The notes under the pieces: model-generated
What the model saw: only the letters and a program-made list of their open reading frames with translations
Database searches by the model: none
What the model was told of the DNA's origin: nothing
Translations under genes and position numbers: made by a program
From: Candidatus Riflebacteria bacterium HGW-Riflebacteria-2
GTDB taxonomy: Bacteria; Muiribacteriota; Ozemobacteria; Ozemobacterales; Ozemobacteraceae
Assembly: GCA_002839435.1 (NCBI GenBank)
Contig: PGYA01000011.1
Location: 1 to 64,000 of the forward strand
DNA length: 64,000 nt
Direction: 5' to 3'
Shown: in pieces, positions 8,810-17,617 of the stretch
Numbering within the stretch: the first letter of the stretch is position 1
Layout: the number at the start of each line of letters is the position of its first letter

Positions 8810-11800
8810 ATGACAAGTTCAACCACATTACTTGAACAACTCAGAAATTCAGATCCTTCGTTGCGGCGTAAAGCTGTTCGCGAACTCACCCGGTTTCCCG
8901 AAGAAAAACCTGTCGTAGAATCTCTGTGCGAAGCGCTGGGTGATCCTAACAAGGGCGTTCAAAACATAACTATCGAGGCGCTGGCTTCGATGCGGCACGA
9001 AAATACTGTTTATGGCCTGATTCCTGTAGTCAAGAGCTCTGATTTGAATACCAGAAATGCCGGCATGACAATTCTGCGTAATCTTGGCCCGATGGCTATT
9101 CCGCCTCTCGTCGAAGCACTCAGCAGCTCGGAAGACGTTGACGAAATCATTCAGATTCTCGTCATTCTCGGCGATATCAAGTCGCCGCTGGCTACCGATC
9201 ATGTCATCAAGTTTATCAACCATGACGACGACAATGTTAAAACCACTGCTGTCGAATCTCTGGGCAAAGTCCAGGATCCCAAGGCCGTTGATATTCTCAT
9301 GGAAACCTATAAGACCTCGGATATTCTCAAATATTCCGTTGTTGAAGCTCTGGGAAATATCGCAGTAGAAAAGGCCCTGCCGGTAATTCTCGGCGCCCTT
9401 GAATCGGTCGATATTCTCGAGTATTTCACCGCTATCGGTGCGCTTGGCTCAATGGAATCGGTTCAGGGTATAGACCCTCTATTTGCTAAACTTCTCAAAG
9501 AAGAAGACAGTGGCACTCGCCGTCTTATCTTTAAATCTCTCGCCCAGATCGAAGAAGCCAACCCGGGTTCGCTCAAAAAGCTTGACCAGGCTTCAGTAAA
9601 GCCGATCCTGCTTTCACTCATGGAAAACCAGGATGCCGCCGAATATCGCTATATGGTTCGGGTTGCTGCCTCGTTTGGTGACGAAGCTTATGCCGCCCCC
9701 CTGATGAGCGCTCTCGAAGCTAATGACAGTGATATCGCCGACATCGCATTCGAAGGCATCATGAAAATCGGCAAAAAAGCCGTCCGCTGCGCTCTTGATC
9801 GCGTTGGTCGGGTAGAACCGCCGGTTGCCGTGAGAATATTCAATTTTCTGTCCAGATGCCCGGCCAGCGAAATTCCTGGCGCTACCTCGCTCTTTGCTCA
9901 GCACCATGATGACTCTGTCAGACAGGCTTTTGCGCTTACTCTTGGCGCTAACCCGTCCGACCAGTCTTTCAGCACACTTAAGACCATGCTCGATGACGTT
10001 GATGAAGTCGTGCGCCGCAACGTTGTTGCCGGCATCGCCAAAATGCTCGATTACGATGGCGCTCTCACCGCACTGGTCAACAAGTTCAAGGATATTAACG
10101 GTCATGTCAGACGTGAAGCCTGTCTGGCCATGGCTAATTCAACTTCCAGCCAGCTGGTCGAGCCGCTGTTCAATGTTGTGATGACCGAACCTTACGGCGA
10201 TGTTCGCGAAGCCGCTGCTTCCGTTCTTGCCCGCCGCAAAGACCCGGCTATCACCAAAAGACTGCTTGAAATGCTCGAGAGCGACAACTCCCGTATTCGC
10301 GAAACCATCTCGCGCACCATCTGGCAGTGTGGTTCGACCCTTGCCGTCGATTCGCTCATTCAGAAGCTTAACGACAAGGAATGGCGTGTAGCTGTTAATT
10401 CATGCTTCTCGCTCGAGAACATGAAAGATCTCAAGTCGATCTTTCCGCTCAAGGAACTGCTTAAAAACAGCGACTGGCAGATCAGAATCGCCGCCCTTTC
10501 CGCTCTGCGCGCGTTCAGCAGCAAAGAACTCAAGCAGTTCTTCATTCCGCTGCTCGGCGACGAAAATCCACAGGTTGCCAAACTGGCTGTTGTCGCACTC
10601 AGCGAAATAGCTGACAAGTCTCTCGACACAGACCTGCAGAAGCATATCAGACATCAACGCTGGGAAGTCCGTTACCAGATTGTCAAGGCTCTTGGTGCCA
10701 TAAAAAGCCAGAGCAGCGTCAGCGCATTGATTCAGATGGTCGATAAGGATGAGAACAACGCGGTTCGCGTTCGTGCCATTCTGGCCCTCGCCAAAATCGG
10801 TGACAAGTCTTCGGCTGCAACTATTGCCAAGGTTCTCGACAGCAGTGACCAGAATCTCGTGATCGCCGCTATCAAGTATTTCAAGGAAAACGGCGCCGAC
10901 GGCGTCACTGGACTCGAAGACAAGCTCAAAGACATCTTTTTGCGCGACAGCTGGATTCGCAATTACTTCATTAAGACAGCGGCTCAGAACAGTTCTGAGT
11001 TTATCGAGAAGGTGCTTAAGTCGGTTGTTGCACCGCGTCAGGTTAAGCTGATTGAACGGCTCAAGTCTGTTCCAGTCGGAGAAAAAGGCATTAACACTGA
11101 AGAGGCCCTGATTCTACGCGATATCATTGCCGAGAAGTGTGGTGTCGAAATTAACGACAAAAATCAGCTCGAACAAAAACTTGGTCGCAACCTCGGCCGT
11201 TTCTTCTTCACCTCATGGATCGAGTATTACCACAACCTCCGCTATGGTGCCGAAGAAGGCAGCGACCTGCTGGTAAATCTCTACGATTCGATCACCAACC
11301 CGACCACCGAATTCTTTGGTGAATTGGCACAGAGCAAGGTTCTGGTTTCGACAATCATACCCGACCTTATCGAAAACCGTGTCAAAGACGGCGCCGATAC
11401 CATACGCATTCTTTGCTGCGGCACCTCATTCGGCCCCGAGGCCTATTCGACCGCGATGAGCGTGCTCGAAGAAGTGCATTCTGACAAGGCCCGCGTTACC
11501 GTAACCGGTATCGATGTTTCGCATATCTGTCTCAATACCGCCAAACGCGGTATCTACAAACGTGAAATGTTCAGACAGGTCGATCAGAAGTATATCGATC
11601 TTTACTTCGAAGATGACCGCGGCGATCTGCGCGTAAAAGATGAAGTGAAGAACCTGGTTGAATTCAAGTTCACCAATACCGTGAACCCTGAAGCTATGGA
11701 ACTGCTTGGCGAATTCGACGTGGTAATCTGCCGCAACCTCTTCTCTGACTTCTCACAGAAGGCAAAAGAGCGCATGGCTGAGAACATTTACAATATTCTC

Positions 11801-11908
11801 GTGCCGGGTGGCGTGCTGCTGATCGCTGGTAAAGAGACTCTCTACAACGTAACCAAGGCTTTCCGCCTGCAGACCTACGAAAAGGTAGTCGCTTACCGCA
11901 AGCTCTGA
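8810..11908 (+). CDS. HEAT-repeat protein fused to a CheR-type methyltransferase
   Basis: A 1032-residue protein. Residues 1 to about 740 are PBS-lyase/HEAT repeats (repeated motifs of the type VRxxAxxALxxI). The C-terminal about 280 residues are CheR-like. First comes a CheR N-domain-like helical segment (LRDIIAEKCGVEI... TNPTTEFFGEL, about 765-835). Then comes a SAM-binding Rossmann domain with CCGTSFGPEAYS (about 865-876), VTGIDVS and FDVVICRNLFSDF (about 970). CheR transfers methyl groups from SAM to glutamates of chemoreceptors. The HEAT part likely selects the target. GGGAGG at 8796-8801 supports ATG 8810. The acidic GEE/EP motif of CheR is altered (GPEAYS), so activity is uncertain. 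Confidence 0.8.
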   Translation: MTSSTTLLEQLRNSDPSLRRKAVRELTRFPEEKPVVESLCEALGDPNKGVQNITIEALASMRHENTVYGLIPVVKSSDLNTRNAGMTILRNLGPMAIPPLVEALSSSEDVDEIIQILVILGDIKSPLATDHVIKFINHDDDNVKTTAVESLGKVQDPKAVDILMETYKTSDILKYSVVEALGNIAVEKALPVILGALESVDILEYFTAIGALGSMESVQGIDPLFAKLLKEEDSGTRRLIFKSLAQIEEANPGSLKKLDQASVKPILLSLMENQDAAEYRYMVRVAASFGDEAYAAPLMSALEANDSDIADIAFEGIMKIGKKAVRCALDRVGRVEPPVAVRIFNFLSRCPASEIPGATSLFAQHHDDSVRQAFALTLGANPSDQSFSTLKTMLDDVDEVVRRNVVAGIAKMLDYDGALTALVNKFKDINGHVRREACLAMANSTSSQLVEPLFNVVMTEPYGDVREAAASVLARRKDPAITKRLLEMLESDNSRIRETISRTIWQCGSTLAVDSLIQKLNDKEWRVAVNSCFSLENMKDLKSIFPLKELLKNSDWQIRIAALSALRAFSSKELKQFFIPLLGDENPQVAKLAVVALSEIADKSLDTDLQKHIRHQRWEVRYQIVKALGAIKSQSSVSALIQMVDKDENNAVRVRAILALAKIGDKSSAATIAKVLDSSDQNLVIAAIKYFKENGADGVTGLEDKLKDIFLRDSWIRNYFIKTAAQNSSEFIEKVLKSVVAPRQVKLIERLKSVPVGEKGINTEEALILRDIIAEKCGVEINDKNQLEQKLGRNLGRFFFTSWIEYYHNLRYGAEEGSDLLVNLYDSITNPTTEFFGELAQSKVLVSTIIPDLIENRVKDGADTIRILCCGTSFGPEAYSTAMSVLEEVHSDKARVTVTGIDVSHICLNTAKRGIYKREMFRQVDQKYIDLYFEDDRGDLRVKDEVKNLVEFKFTNTVNPEAMELLGEFDVVICRNLFSDFSQKAKERMAENIYNILVPGGVLLIAGKETLYNVTKAFRLQTYEKVVAYRKL

Positions 11909-11925
11909 TAAAGAGTTTCACACAA

Positions 11926-11960
11926 AGAGGCCCGCAAATTATCTGCGGGCCTCTTTTTTA
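11926..11960 (+). terminator. Terminator after the HEAT-CheR gene
   Basis: Eleven-base stem AGAGGCCCGCA (11926-11936) / TGCGGGCCTCT (11944-11954), followed by a T-run. Confidence 0.95.
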
Positions 11961-12293
11961 TCTTGTCTGATTAGTAATAATTTTCTGTAATAAGATGTGT
12001 TGAGAACACCTCTAAAGTAAAGGGCGCAGGCGGGTTTCTCATGAGCGAAAACTTCGAACCAGGCAGTTTTGACGAAAAGCCATAGCTATTTACTGTATAT
12101 CTTCGTCTGGTGAGAGTTGTAGCGAATGAGATTCCGCCGAGAGCCCGGGTTTAAAAGTACTATGATTATGCAAAAGTCCTAGGAACCTCTTTTTTTTATA
12201 ACGTATTTATGGTACGGTTTATCGACCTGTCAGGGTATCGGCCTTTATCAAGGCTGTTGTCACTGACATTCTTGATTAACGGGAGACACACAC
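11961..12293 (+). other. Long 5' region with possible RNA structure, no gene
   Basis: This 330-base stretch lies between a terminator and a lipoprotein gene. Several inverted repeats are visible: GAGAACACC / GGGTTTCTC (around 12001-12040), AAAACT / AGTTTT (around 12048-12075), and GACGAA / TTCGTC (around 12070-12110). A run of eight T lies near 12190-12198. I compared it by eye with common riboswitch cores (c-di-GMP, SAM, cobalamin, glycine, fluoride) and saw no match. It could be an unrecognised leader RNA or simply promoter DNA. Confidence 0.25.
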
Positions 12294-13739
12294 ATGCTGA
12301 GTCGAAAAATTGTTGCTCTGCTTCTTGTACTGGCCGGTACCGTTCTTTTTACCGGCTGCTTTGGTGGCGATTCTGATGATAAAGGAACAACGTTGCCGGC
12401 TTCCTATATCACTCTTAACGGCACTTTGACAGCGCCTGACAAGATCGAATCTTCATTGCTCGGCAGCAGCCTCAGCAATGTCGACAGTGAAGTTCGCAAC
12501 CGCTATAAAACGGCCGCCATTTCGGTTAACGGCACTCCAATCAGCACTTTTGAAATTCTAAGTGAGGCATCCGGCGCTGAATGGCCAATTAAAATCCAGA
12601 ATGTGCCAGAGTCTTCAGCTGGAACTTACGAAGTAGCAGTTGTAATTGGCCATATCACGCTGCGTTCAAAAGTGCGCGACAGCGAAAAAACACAATTTAA
12701 CATCAATCTCGAAACAACTGCAGCAGCCATGCTTGCAGATGTTACAACTTTTGAACCACACCAGCTGCAAACAACTTATCTGGCGTTTGTTAACACACTC
12801 AAAAACGCTTTGACTACATCAGCACAGAAAACGGCGACCGATCTGGCGGTTGGCAGTATAGTTAACGATGCCAGCGTCCAGACTGTTATGAACACCCAGA
12901 AAGGCTTTCTCGAATCGATTGCCGATCTCACCACCACAGCCAAATTCGCCTATCTGCAGCGAGAAAACGACCTTGATGGCGATGGTAAAATAGACCTTTA
13001 TGTTGAGACAAACAGCACCAATGAAACCGTCCGTTTTTACACAGCGCTGTCAAAAGATACATCCAAGCTTGAAGATGTAACCAGTCTCGATACTTACTCA
13101 GATGCTGCCTTGATTGCCGACTTTGCTGATCCGGCACAACTTGGCCAGGGGAGATATTTTTTGCCGGGCGAGAATAAGACCATTCTCGGACTATATTTCA
13201 AAAAATCAGCTGCTGGCGATCAGTATCTTAAAATGTATATTCATCGTGTAGATCTGGCTGAAGGGGTTCTATCTGGCGTTCTGGTCGAATACAGTTTTGT
13301 AACCGCCAACTCAACTGCTATCAGCAATGGTCAGAAAGTCATCATGCTCAATGGAACCCCGCTGGTTGATGGAGCTGTTTATGCCACCGATTTTTTGACG
13401 GATTCAGACGAACCTGCTGGGCTGCTTAGCTTTATTGATTCTGCTAAAGGTCTGGGCAATGCTGAAGACAGTCTTATGGTGGTGGCTATAGTTGGCCAAC
13501 CTGACATCGAAAATGTCACAATTGCACCAGCATGGCCTGGTGGTGGTGATTATGAATTCAATACAACCAGGGCTCTTGAGAGTATTGCAAAAAACCAGCT
13601 CGAAGTCGGCGATGCTTTTGCCGCCTATTTTGTGACTACAAAGCATTATGCTCTGTTCAAAATCAACTCAATCGCTGCTGACCGCATCGTGGTCGATTAC
13701 ATAGTCAACGCCAGCGAAGACGAACGCCGCTTCAAATGA
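12294..13739 (+). CDS. Lipoprotein of unknown function
   Basis: A 481-residue protein with a lipoprotein signal peptide ending in lipobox LFTGC (Cys 22), then a Gly/Asp/Ser-rich linker. The body has beta-rich stretches; one segment (DLDGDGKIDLYVET, about residues 223-236) looks like an isolated calcium-binding DxDxDG loop. GGGAG lies about 10 bases before ATG 12294. It is the first gene after a long 5' region and is followed at close range by the radical SAM gene, which has its own promoter. No family was recognised. It is expected on the periplasmic face of the inner or outer membrane. Confidence 0.7.
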   Translation: MLSRKIVALLLVLAGTVLFTGCFGGDSDDKGTTLPASYITLNGTLTAPDKIESSLLGSSLSNVDSEVRNRYKTAAISVNGTPISTFEILSEASGAEWPIKIQNVPESSAGTYEVAVVIGHITLRSKVRDSEKTQFNINLETTAAAMLADVTTFEPHQLQTTYLAFVNTLKNALTTSAQKTATDLAVGSIVNDASVQTVMNTQKGFLESIADLTTTAKFAYLQRENDLDGDGKIDLYVETNSTNETVRFYTALSKDTSKLEDVTSLDTYSDAALIADFADPAQLGQGRYFLPGENKTILGLYFKKSAAGDQYLKMYIHRVDLAEGVLSGVLVEYSFVTANSTAISNGQKVIMLNGTPLVDGAVYATDFLTDSDEPAGLLSFIDSAKGLGNAEDSLMVVAIVGQPDIENVTIAPAWPGGGDYEFNTTRALESIAKNQLEVGDAFAAYFVTTKHYALFKINSIAADRIVVDYIVNASEDERRFK

Positions 13740-13744
13740 GGCGG

Positions 13745-13774
13745 TTGACCTTCCCGCGTCGGTACTGATATGTT
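13745..13774 (+). promoter_or_regulatory. Promoter giving a leaderless mRNA for the radical SAM gene
   Basis: TTGACC (13745-13750) and TATGTT (13769-13774, with an extended TGA) are spaced by 18 bases. Six bases separate the -10 box from ATG 13781, so transcription would start at or next to the A of the start codon. There is no Shine-Dalgarno. Confidence 0.6.
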
Positions 13775-13780
13775 AGCCTT

Positions 13781-14791
13781 ATGAACAAAGCCAGATTCTA
13801 TGAGCGGACTGCCGATGGACTGATTTGTCTGTTGTGTCCGAACCATTGCCGTCTGCTACCGGGGCAGAGTGGCAACTGCCTGTCGCGTTCTGCTGCCGAA
13901 GACGGCACTATGCGACTTGACAGTTATGCCCGCATCGTTGCTGCCAATGTCGATCCGATCGAAAAAAAGCCGCTGTATCACTTTTTTCCTGGTCGGCCGA
14001 TTTATTCGATCGGTTCTTATGGCTGCAACCTGCATTGCCGTTTCTGCCAGAACGCCGACATCTCTCAAAAAAAGCATTCTGGCAGCGAACTGACACCGCA
14101 GCAGCTTGTGTTAGAAGCGAAAAGCATCAAAGACAACATCGGCGTGGCCTTTACTTACAACGAGCCTGGAATCTGGTTCGAATATATCTGCGACTGTGCG
14201 CCGCTGCTGCGCCCGGCCGGTCTGCAGACGGTTCTGGTCACCAACGGTTTTCTTGAGCCCGAACCCTGGGCCGAGCTTTGTCAGTACGCCGATGCCATGA
14301 ATATCGATCTCAAATCGTTCAACGCGGATTTTTATAAAAATATCTGTGGCGGCCGGCTGGAGACGGTTAAAAACAATATTGTTGCCGCTGTCACAGCTGG
14401 CGTACATGTTGAAGTGACACATCTGGTGGTAACCGGCCTTAATGATAGTATCAGTGAGTTTATCCAGCTGGTTGACTGGCTGGCTGAACTTTCTGACCGC
14501 GTGCCGCTGCATATATCGCGTTACTTTCCGCGCTATCAGGAAGCAGCGCCGCCAACTGATCCGACCTTGATCGATCGATTCGTCGAAACCGCTGCGAATA
14601 AGCTCAAATTCGTTTACCCCGGCAATGTGGCCGCCGACCAGGATACTCTCTGTCCGGCCTGCAAAAGCGTTCTGATCAAGCGCCATGCTTATGAGGTGTT
14701 GCTCAATTATTGTGGTACCAACTGCCAGTGTGGTGAAAAGCTGCCGTTCATCGACGAAAACAATTCGGCCACCAGAGAAAGGAACATTTAA
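13781..14791 (+). CDS. amrS: AmmeMemoRadiSam-system radical SAM enzyme (AmrS-like)
   Basis: A 336-residue radical SAM protein of the PflA-like subgroup. The cluster-binding motif CNLHCRFC gives Cys 82, 86 and 89. An N-terminal cysteine motif, CLLCPNHC with a further Cys at 33, is typical of this family, and a C-terminal CPAC plus CGTNC suggests a further metal site. The enzyme would cleave SAM reductively to start a radical reaction. In many genomes it occurs with AMMECR1 and Memo domain genes; neither is in the window, so it may be an orphan here. The start at ATG 13781 agrees with a promoter that leaves no leader. It is followed one base later by the SPOR gene. Confidence 0.85.
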   Translation: MNKARFYERTADGLICLLCPNHCRLLPGQSGNCLSRSAAEDGTMRLDSYARIVAANVDPIEKKPLYHFFPGRPIYSIGSYGCNLHCRFCQNADISQKKHSGSELTPQQLVLEAKSIKDNIGVAFTYNEPGIWFEYICDCAPLLRPAGLQTVLVTNGFLEPEPWAELCQYADAMNIDLKSFNADFYKNICGGRLETVKNNIVAAVTAGVHVEVTHLVVTGLNDSISEFIQLVDWLAELSDRVPLHISRYFPRYQEAAPPTDPTLIDRFVETAANKLKFVYPGNVAADQDTLCPACKSVLIKRHAYEVLLNYCGTNCQCGEKLPFIDENNSATRERNI

Positions 14792-15307
14792 GTGTCAGAA
14801 ACATCTGGAAGCGACAGCCAAAATGCCGCAAAACGTCAGTTCGACTGGGGTCCGCCAGCCAGCCCGGCCGGCGATACCTTTAAAGACTGGCTGGTTTATC
14901 TGATTATTATCGTTCTTCTCTCCGGCGGTGTTTGGGCTTTGCTCGACATCAACGGTCGCCCCGAAAACGACCCAGCCCCTTTGCAACCGCGCACGACTGC
15001 CAGTTCTCGAGAAACCGCCCCTGTCGCAGAACCAGTCCCGGCTGAACCGGCAATGCCCATTGACGCTGCCCGTACGGCTCCGCGCTTTTTCGTGCAGCTC
15101 GGCGCATTTCCTGACGAGGCCTCGGCCCGCGAAATATTCAATCAGCTCGAAGCCGAGGGTTTTGCGCCGACCCTCGCCGAGCCCGATGAGCAGTTCGAGA
15201 TTTATCGTATTTTCATCGGACCCTACCCCGACGAAGCCGCCGCCGAAGACGTTGCCGAAAAACTCAACGCCATCGACTTCCACTGCTTCGTCATCGAACA
15301 GCCATAA
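14792..15307 (+). CDS. SPOR-domain membrane protein
   Basis: A 171-residue protein with a cytoplasmic N-terminus, one transmembrane helix (about 33-52), a Pro/Ala-rich linker and a C-terminal SPOR domain (about 98-170, starting RFFVQLGAF). SPOR domains bind glycan strands stripped of stem peptides at the division septum, so a role in division or peptidoglycan remodelling is likely. The start is GTG 14792, directly after the TAA of the radical SAM gene, with GAGAAAGGAAC as ribosome binding site inside that gene's end. Translation coupling is likely. The shared operon with AmrS may be incidental. Confidence 0.85.
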   Translation: MSETSGSDSQNAAKRQFDWGPPASPAGDTFKDWLVYLIIIVLLSGGVWALLDINGRPENDPAPLQPRTTASSRETAPVAEPVPAEPAMPIDAARTAPRFFVQLGAFPDEASAREIFNQLEAEGFAPTLAEPDEQFEIYRIFIGPYPDEAAAEDVAEKLNAIDFHCFVIEQP

Positions 15308-15392
15308 CATCCAGTTATCAGCCGATTACACCGATTTTAGCAGATTTAATAAACTTTCGCCGCGCAGCTTGATAGAAGACTTTTGTAAATAG

Positions 15393-15629
15393 TCAATCTT
15401 GCTCCAGTGCTTTTTTGCCGGTGAGAGGAGCGGTGACTGATTTCAGATATATCGGGATTTTGCCGGAGTTGAAATGGTGGCTTCTGACCTCGGTTTCTAC
15501 GCCATCGACAGTCTTCTTTTCGACGCGAGTCTCGATGGCGCCGCTTTTGACAATAACAAATGCTATTACAAAGAGCATTAAACTGAGCGCCAATGCGGCT
15601 TTAAACAGCCCTGATCGATTTTTTGACAT
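15393..15629 (-). CDS. Small single-span membrane protein
   Basis: A 78-residue protein with one hydrophobic segment (about 10-28) after a basic N-terminus (MSKNRSGLFK), then a short polar outer part containing VDGVETEVRSHHFNSGK. GGAGG precedes the ATG at normal distance, which supports that it is real. No family was recognised. It is convergent with the SPOR gene and divergent from the EF-hand gene. Confidence 0.6.
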   Translation of the reverse strand: MSKNRSGLFKAALALSLMLFVIAFVIVKSGAIETRVEKKTVDGVETEVRSHHFNSGKIPIYLKSVTAPLTGKKALEQD

Positions 15630-15859
15630 AATTTTCCTCCTGATAATGCAGCAATTCTTTTCTGAGGAAGTATAGCACCAATCCAGCTGTTAAATCGCGA
15701 TAATTAGTGGATTTTGCTGATAGCCGGCCAAAAATGACTGAGCTGGAATTTTTCAGCAGCAATTTAATTTGTGTGTAAACGGGTGTAGAATATCTAAGGT
15801 GAGTGGGTGGAGTTATTAATAATAGTGCTCTGTAGCACAAGTATAGAATTGGAGTAAGT

Positions 15860-16492
15860 ATGCTGAAAAAACTGATTCTGGTATCTTTGTTCATCTCTAT
15901 GGTCAATGGCCCGTGTCTGGCGCAGGATGCGCCGGTAGAAGTCGCGGTCGATAAGGTTGTTGATGAGACTATCGATCCGGTTCTTGATGAAGGCTGGGAT
16001 CGCGGTGCCGGCAAGGTGACGCCGGAAGTACTCGCCAGATTCGATATCGACAAGGACGGCGAGCTCAGTAATGCCGAGCGCGAAAGTATGAAAACTACCA
16101 TGCGTAGTGAAAGACTGGCCAAATTCGATAGCGACGGCGATGGCAAGATCAGCGAAGAAGAGAAGCGTGTTGCCAAAGACGCGCGCAAAGCCGCCAAGGA
16201 GAAAGCTGTAAAGCAGTTTGACAGCGACGGCGACGGTAAACTCAATGACGCCGAGCGGGCGGCCATGAAGACGGCACGTCAGCAGAACAAGACCAAACGG
16301 CTCGAAAAATTCGATACTGACAAAGATGGTAGTCTGAGTGATGCTGAAAAAGCCGCAATGAAAGAACAGAAGCAGGAAAGAAAACAGCTGCGCGAGCAGA
16401 AACAAAGCCGCGAACAGAATCAGGAAATGAAGCAAACCCGCGAAAAGAAACAACAGCGCCAGCAAAAACAGAAGCAGAAGGGCAAAAAGTAA
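15860..16492 (+). CDS. Secreted EF-hand calcium-binding protein with basic tail
   Basis: A 210-residue protein with a signal peptide (cleavage near CLA-QD) and four canonical EF-hand loops of the DxDxDGxLSxxE type, starting at D62, D90, D121 and D152. The last 45 residues are almost only Lys, Gln, Arg and Glu, a highly charged helix. GGAG precedes ATG 15860. It should bind calcium outside the cytoplasm. The tail may bind polyanions such as LPS or nucleic acid, which is inference. It sits alone, convergent with the pilin-like cluster. Confidence 0.8.
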   Translation: MLKKLILVSLFISMVNGPCLAQDAPVEVAVDKVVDETIDPVLDEGWDRGAGKVTPEVLARFDIDKDGELSNAERESMKTTMRSERLAKFDSDGDGKISEEEKRVAKDARKAAKEKAVKQFDSDGDGKLNDAERAAMKTARQQNKTKRLEKFDTDKDGSLSDAEKAAMKEQKQERKQLREQKQSREQNQEMKQTREKKQQRQQKQKQKGKK

Positions 16493-16583
16493 CTGAAAGT
16501 CTGCTGTGCTGACTCCGGTGAATTGCCGAAGGCGGGCATTGTCAGTTTAGTTATCGGATCTTGGCGTTATATCATGCCATAAT

Positions 16584-17108
16584 TTACTTTACGTCCACAA
16601 ATGCCGGATCCAGGCTTCTTGACGAAAACACCATCACCTGAGCAAGTTTGCTGGCAGGGGCATTGCCCTGCCCCTCGGATGTAAGTTCGAGCGCCAGTTG
16701 TAGATATTCGAATTTTTCTAGAGATGGTCGGCAGGAAAATTTCGCCCTGGTTACCAGCCCGTTGGCGCGGAAATTGCCGGGAGTGCCAGCAGTATTTCGC
16801 ACAAGAGTTCTGGTGGTCGGGTCGTATTTATAGGTAACTTCAACCTTTTTACCTTTGAGATACGCCAGAAATGTTATCTTGTTTTCGGTCGCCGAGATCA
16901 CTTCGCACAGGGTTCTGACGTCGCTTCTTATGCGATCGTTTATCGATCTTACGGCGATCTGCAGATCGAGCATTTCGCCGCCTTTGTTGGTTGTTCTGCC
17001 GGTTCGCATCCAGACCATGAAGATACTGACGAACACAAAGCTTGATATAAGCGATATAATTACTATTTCAACCAGAGTAAAGGCTTTTCTGCTTGAGTAC
17101 ATCGACAT
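16584..17108 (-). CDS. Type IV pilin-like prepilin (PulJ/GspJ-like)
   Basis: A 174-residue protein with a prepilin leader: after MYSSRKA comes FTLVEIVIISLISSF, with the E5 residue needed for assembly, then a long hydrophobic helix and a globular domain. Such proteins are cut and N-methylated by a PilD-type peptidase and form pili or type II secretion pseudopili. AGGA lies before the ATG. It is the last gene of a minus-strand cluster, 11 bases after the preceding prepilin. The leader ends in Ala rather than the usual Gly before Phe. Confidence 0.75.
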   Translation of the reverse strand: MSMYSSRKAFTLVEIVIISLISSFVFVSIFMVWMRTGRTTNKGGEMLDLQIAVRSINDRIRSDVRTLCEVISATENKITFLAYLKGKKVEVTYKYDPTTRTLVRNTAGTPGNFRANGLVTRAKFSCRPSLEKFEYLQLALELTSEGQGNAPASKLAQVMVFSSRSLDPAFVDVK

Positions 17109-17119
17109 TTTACCAATTC

Positions 17120-17617
17120 CTAAGGGTTTTCATTAAACTTCACGGCGTTGAGCGAAAACTGTCTTGTCGGTGGTGCGCCGGGGTTTGCCGGCCAGTTGAC
17201 GTTAACCGTAATTTTGAACATTTCACTGAGTTCATTTGCCAATGGCGGTTTTGATACAGTCACCTCATATTCGAAGTCTCTAAAGGTGCGCTTTAACGTT
17301 TCAGAAAAAGCTCCGTCGGCAGACGACGCTTCACTAAAAGCCTCTGTATCGAAGACTTTTTTGGGAAAGCTTTCGCTGAGTATCGCGTCGGCACTCGCTT
17401 TGAACGGCATAGACAGGTAGCGATCGAGAATTCCAGCTGCAAACTGACTTGCCATCAGATGCTGTTCCATGGCAAAAGTCTGCTGTGTCGAGCGCAGGGT
17501 GAGCATAAGCACAGGCAATAGTGCCGTCGCAAGCAGTCCAACGGCGAGAGTTATCTCAATCATCGTCAACGCCCGGTTAGGCTTTATCGGCCGATTTTCA
17601 GCGCACCGTAAATTCAT
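17120..17617 (-). CDS. Type IV pilin-like prepilin
   Basis: About 165 residues. A short basic leader (ending KPNRA) is followed by LTMIEITLAVGLLATALLPV, a class III signal with E5 and the hydrophobic N-helix. The globular part is beta-rich (YEVTVSKPP, FKITVNVNW). The start is ATG 17617, because AAAGGA lies about 9 bases upstream; an ATG at 17635 would add six residues. Either way it overlaps the end of the upstream PilX-like gene by about 20-38 bases, so the two are coupled. It is probably a minor pilin (GspI/PilV-like). Confidence 0.75.
   Translation of the reverse strand: MNLRCAENRPIKPNRALTMIEITLAVGLLATALLPVLMLTLRSTQQTFAMEQHLMASQFAAGILDRYLSMPFKASADAILSESFPKKVFDTEAFSEASSADGAFSETLKRTFRDFEYEVTVSKPPLANELSEMFKITVNVNWPANPGAPPTRQFSLNAVKFNENP

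Noticed and set aside
11961-12293. c-di-GMP riboswitch (GACGAAAAGCC near 12070)
   Set aside because: The partner motif and the GNRA loop expected of the c-di-GMP-I class are absent.
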